The translations under genes and the position numbers were made by a program. DNA of 64,000 bases. Origin: Arenivirga flava. Lineage in GTDB: Bacteria > Actinomycetota > Actinomycetes > Actinomycetales > Microbacteriaceae. Positions 61,334-64,000 of this stretch are shown one piece after another. The number at the start of each line of letters is the position of its first letter. The stretch's first letter is position 1. A model generated the notes under the pieces. The model saw nothing but the letters and a program-made list of their open reading frames with translations. It was not told the origin of the DNA and ran no database searches. The stretch is from NCBI RefSeq assembly GCF_030161575.1, contig NZ_BSUL01000001.1:1965809-2029808 (forward strand). The letters run 5' to 3'.

Positions 61334-61968
61334 TGGCCGGCCTCGGCGCCGACTGGGCGCGGGACTGGCTGCTGCGCACGGCGGCGGTCATCGCGGAGCA
61401 CCGCACCGAGCTGCTCGCCCTCGACCGCGCCATCGGCGACGGCGACCACGGCGAGAACCTCGACCGGGGCTTCCAGGCGGTCGCATCGAAGCTCGACGGG
61501 GCCGAGGGCACGCCGGCGGACCTGTTCAAGCTCGCCGCGACGACGCTCATCTCCACCGTCGGCGGTGCCTCCGGCCCGCTCCTCGGCACCGCGCTGCTCA
61601 AGGGGTCCGTGGCCGTGCAGGGCCGGGAGGAGCTGGACTCGGATGCGCTGGTCGCGCTCCTCACCGCGGCCCGCGACGGACTGGTGAGCCGCGGCAAGGC
61701 GGAGCCCGGCGACAAGACGATGGTCGACGCGTGGAGCCCCGCAGCGATCGCCGCCGGTGAGGCCGCGACCGCCGGCGCCTCCCCGGCCGAGGTGCTCGCC
61801 GCCGCCGCGGAGGCCGCGGAGGGTGGTGCCGCCGCGACGGAGCCGCTCGTCGCCCGCAAGGGCCGCGCCAGCTACCTCGGCGAGCGCAGCGCGGGCCACC
61901 GCGACCCGGGCGCGCAGTCGAGCGCGCTCATCCTGCGGGCTGCGGCCCGGGCGGCGGGGCACCCGTGA
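61333..61968 (+). CDS. dhaL: Dihydroxyacetone kinase subunit DhaL
   Basis: 211 residues; the ATG shares one base with the dhaK stop (TGATG). LLALDRAIGDGDHGENLDRGF holds the Asp residues that bind the Mg-ADP cofactor. STVGGASGPLLGTALLK is the glycine-rich loop, and PGDKTMVDAWSPA and GRASYLGERSAGHRDPGAQS are conserved. DhaL carries ADP/ATP as a fixed cofactor, is rephosphorylated by DhaM, and phosphorylates dihydroxyacetone on DhaK. The stop overlaps the GTG of dhaM by 4 nt. Confidence 0.95.
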   Translation: MAGLGADWARDWLLRTAAVIAEHRTELLALDRAIGDGDHGENLDRGFQAVASKLDGAEGTPADLFKLAATTLISTVGGASGPLLGTALLKGSVAVQGREELDSDALVALLTAARDGLVSRGKAEPGDKTMVDAWSPAAIAAGEAATAGASPAEVLAAAAEAAEGGAAATEPLVARKGRASYLGERSAGHRDPGAQSSALILRAAARAAGHP

Positions 61969-62726
61969 GCGTCGGGCTGGTGATCGTCTCGCACTCGCCC
62001 CGCATCGCGGCCGGCGTGGTCGAGCTCGCCGCGCAGATGGCACCCGGGGTGGTGATCGCCGAGGCCGGCGGGACCGACGAGGGCGGCATCGGCACGAGCT
62101 TCGCGCTGGTGCAGGCCGGCATCGAGCGCGCGGACTCCGGCGACGGCGCCGTGCTGCTCTGCGACCTCGGCTCGGCGGTGCTGACCGCCGAGACGGCGCT
62201 GGACTTCCTGGACGACGAGCAGCGGATGCGCGTGCGCATCGCCGAGGCCCCGATCGTCGAGGGGTCGGTCGCCGCCGCCGTCGCTGCCGCCACCGGCTCG
62301 GATGCGGAGGCGGTGGTCGCCGCGGCGGAGTCCGCGAACGGCGTCGCGTCGGCTGCCGGGGCTGCGCCGGCGGGCGGGGCCGCGGCGACGGTCCCCTCCG
62401 GCGGCGACGGCGCACCGTCCGGCGGCGAGGCGAGCGCGACGCCGGCGTCGGGGCCCGCATCCGCTCAGGACCGCATCGCCCGCACCGTCACGCTCGTGAA
62501 CCGCGACGGCCTGCACGCGCGCCCGGCCGCGGAGTTCGTCAAGCTCGCGGCGAGCTTCGGCGCCGAGACCACCGTCCAGGGCGCCGACGCGCGCAGCCTG
62601 CTCGCCGTCATGGCGCTCGGCCTCACCCGCGGCAGCGAGGTGCGCATCGAGTCGCGCGGACCGGGCGCCCGCGCCGCGGTCGACGCGCTCGCGGCGCTCG
62701 TCGAGTCGGGCTTCGGGGAGGCCTGA
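61965..62726 (+). CDS. dhaM: DhaM phosphotransfer protein: EIIA domain fused to HPr
   Basis: 253 residues. Residues 1-125 are the DhaM EIIA domain, with VGLVIVSHSPRIAAGVVELA (phospho-His), GGTDEGGIGTSF and VLLCDLGSAVLTAETALDFL. An Ala/Gly-rich linker of about 40 residues follows. Residues 165-250 are HPr: RTVTLVNRDGLHARPAAEF with the active His, and DARSLLAVMALGL with the Ser region. No EI domain is fused, so phosphate comes from the general PTS EI of the cell. It rephosphorylates DhaL. Last gene of the operon. Confidence 0.93.
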   Translation: MSVGLVIVSHSPRIAAGVVELAAQMAPGVVIAEAGGTDEGGIGTSFALVQAGIERADSGDGAVLLCDLGSAVLTAETALDFLDDEQRMRVRIAEAPIVEGSVAAAVAAATGSDAEAVVAAAESANGVASAAGAAPAGGAAATVPSGGDGAPSGGEASATPASGPASAQDRIARTVTLVNRDGLHARPAAEFVKLAASFGAETTVQGADARSLLAVMALGLTRGSEVRIESRGPGARAAVDALAALVESGFGEA

Positions 62727-62756
62727 CCCGAGGTCGGCACCGCCCAGAGCCACGGC

Positions 62757-63236
62757 TCAGCGCAGCGCCCGCAGGTAACGGCGCCGAGCGACCCGCTGCG
62801 CGACGAGCAGCAGCGGGAACAGCGCGCGCCAGGGCCCCCGCGGCGCCGGCGCGGTGAGCGAGCGCACGGTCAGCAGCACGGCGTCGCCGTCGCGGTGCAC
62901 CACGAAGCACTCCTCGCCGTCGACCGGATGCCCCGGTCGGGTCGCGTAGGCGAAGCCGACCCGCTCCGCCCCCTCCACCACCGCCACGACCTCCACCGGC
63001 TCGCGGATCGCGACGCCGAGCACGCGGGCGGTCACGGTGACCCGCTCGCCCGGCGCGACCGGGGCGGATGCGGGCACCGCGAATCCGCTGCGCGTCTTCA
63101 CCGCCCAGCGCAGCACGTCGTGCGCGGCGCGGCGCCACGCCTCCTCGCCGCGCCCGATGACCGCCGTGCCCTCCCAGGCGCGGTGCACGCCCTCGGCGGC
63201 GTGCCAGACCGGGTCGCCGGGCGCCGTGCGGGTCAC
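62757..63236 (-). CDS. DUF1990-family protein
   Basis: 159 residues from GTG 63236, which overlaps the stop of the upstream monooxygenase-like gene by 4 nt. EGVHRAWEGTAVIGRGEEAWRRA and DVLRWAVKTRSGF start the domain; VGFAYATRPGHPVDGEECFVV is the best-conserved stretch of DUF1990, a family of unknown function with a lipid/START-like look. Coupling to a flavin monooxygenase-like gene suggests joint work on a small hydrophobic compound, which is inference only. Confidence 0.8.
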   Translation of the reverse strand: MTRTAPGDPVWHAAEGVHRAWEGTAVIGRGEEAWRRAAHDVLRWAVKTRSGFAVPASAPVAPGERVTVTARVLGVAIREPVEVVAVVEGAERVGFAYATRPGHPVDGEECFVVHRDGDAVLLTVRSLTAPAPRGPWRALFPLLLVAQRVARRRYLRALR

Positions 63237-64000
63237 GCGCCGAGGCTTCCGAGCCGGCTCAGCGCGGCGATCGCCTGCCGTGCCACGACGCGGCCGGCCC
63301 GGTTGGCGCCGATGGTGCTGGCCTGCGGGCCGTAGCCGGCGAAGAAGATGCGCGGGTCGCGCCACGAGGCGCCCGCGGCGACGGCCACGCCGCCCTCCTT
63401 CTCGCGCAGCTTCAGCGGGGCGAGGTGGCGCAGCTCGGGACGGAACCCGGTGGCCCAGATGATCGCATCCGCTCGCAGGAGGGAGCCGTCAGGCCAGCGC
63501 ACGCCGTCCGGCTCGATGCGGGTGAACATCCGCTCGGCCACGAGGAGGCCGCGCTGGATGCCCGCGTGGTTGCGGCGGGTGCGCGGGATGCCCGTGCCGC
63601 TGACGATGCTCGGCAGGGCGAGGCCGGCCCGCGCCGCGTCGTCCTGCATGCTCACCGCGAGCGCACCGGCCTCGGGGGTGAGCTCGGTCTGGTCGATCCA
63701 GTCGATCGGGCGACGGCTCGTCCAGGTGAGCTGGGCGGCGACGCCCTCGAGCTCGTGCAGGAAGCCGACCGCGCTCGTGCCACCGCCGACGATGACGACG
63801 GACTGGCCCCGGAACTGCTCGGCCGACGTGTAGCCGCTGGTGTGGAGCTGGCGGCCCCGGAAGCGCTCGGCGCCGGCGACGTACGGCACGAAGGGCGCTC
63901 CCCAGGTGCCGGTCGCGTTGATCACGAGGTCGGTGGCGAACTCCCCCGCGCCGCTGCGCACGACCAGCTCGGAGTCCTCGTAGCCGACGGATGAGACGGC
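63233..64000 (-). CDS. Flavin-containing monooxygenase-like NAD(P)/FAD-binding protein, partial
   Basis: The frame is open from the window edge, giving at least 256 residues of the C-terminal part; the N-terminus with the FAD motif is outside. FATDLVINATGTWGAPFVPY and QSVVIVGGGTSAVGFLHELE (NADPH-binding GxGxxA-type loop) are seen. DAIIWATGFRPELRHLAPL is the ATG[YF]RP-like motif of flavin monooxygenases and related disulfide-reductase-fold proteins, and RIFFAGYGPQASTIGANRAGR closes the FAD domain. It probably oxidises a small molecule. The stop overlaps the DUF1990 start. Confidence 0.88.
   Translation of the reverse strand, partial: AVSSVGYEDSELVVRSGAGEFATDLVINATGTWGAPFVPYVAGAERFRGRQLHTSGYTSAEQFRGQSVVIVGGGTSAVGFLHELEGVAAQLTWTSRRPIDWIDQTELTPEAGALAVSMQDDAARAGLALPSIVSGTGIPRTRRNHAGIQRGLLVAERMFTRIEPDGVRWPDGSLLRADAIIWATGFRPELRHLAPLKLREKEGGVAVAAGASWRDPRIFFAGYGPQASTIGANRAGRVVARQAIAALSRLGSLGA

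Overview
The window is 64 kb of very GC-rich chromosome. Actinobacterial families (CarD, IdeR/DtxR boxes, a sortase-type LAxTG tail, a DhaM-HPr fusion, FecCD-type siderophore import) and frequent leaderless starts (a TAnnnT box 6-7 nt before ATG/GTG) point to a Gram-positive actinobacterium. Microbacteriaceae is my inference, not proven. The word GAGCGGATGC, which I located 23 times as an exact match on either strand, looks like a genome signature. I found no rRNA, tRNA or CRISPR array.

Layout. 1-4.7 kb: a surface-glycan cluster (glycosyltransferases plus a WcbI-type putative acetyltransferase) with overlapping starts. 4.6-10.6 kb: LacI regulator, small membrane proteins, EEP-family phosphodiesterase, trpF, and a ThuA/Gfo-Idh sugar-derivative pair. 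10.6-12.7 kb: ribulose-monophosphate pair hxlB-hxlA, divergent from an unusual ATPase-like/LuxR protein. 12.8-16.7 kb: diacylglycerol-kinase-like enzyme, quinone reductase-like enzyme, serine hydrolase, AraC regulator. 16.8-20.8 kb: iron-siderophore ABC importer behind an IdeR-like box, then a wall-anchored esterase. 22.2-25.1 kb: LacI plus Gfo/Idh oxidoreductase and a CarD-like gene.

25.2-36.9 kb is an accessory island. It holds two AraC paralogues, two paralogous small-gene cassettes, a PAS histidine kinase, MerR, MarR, GNAT, HdeD-like and small helical proteins, and an IS481-family element flanked by CTAG. Four hairpins with the same AGGGGT apex but different stems occur only here, and the GAGCGGATGC word is absent from about 24.4 to 39.1 kb. 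36.9-43.3 kb returns to household genes: acyl-CoA oxidase-like, NAD(P)HX dehydratase, phosphatase, GNAT, RecQ. 43.4-45.3 kb is an AlbA_2/Schlafen-like ATP-binding gene preceded by helically phased TCAGTGA iterons.

45.4-64 kb: siderophore-interacting flavoprotein behind a second iron box, GNAT, SDR, DEAD-box helicase with an RG-rich N-terminus, RND exporter, MocR/YczE divergent pair, PPOX protein, orphan histidine kinase, MarR, a two-gene SMR exporter under a guanidine-III riboswitch, paired CrcB fluoride channels, the PTS-dependent dihydroxyacetone kinase operon dhaK-dhaL-dhaM(HPr), and a flavin monooxygenase-like gene running off the edge.

Five genes (trpF, hxlB, the DAG-kinase-like gene, the quinone reductase-like gene and the DEAD-box helicase) are each broken by what looks like one missing C in a C-run of the coding strand. 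carD may be a sixth. This looks more like systematic homopolymer error than independent gene decay, but needs reads to decide.
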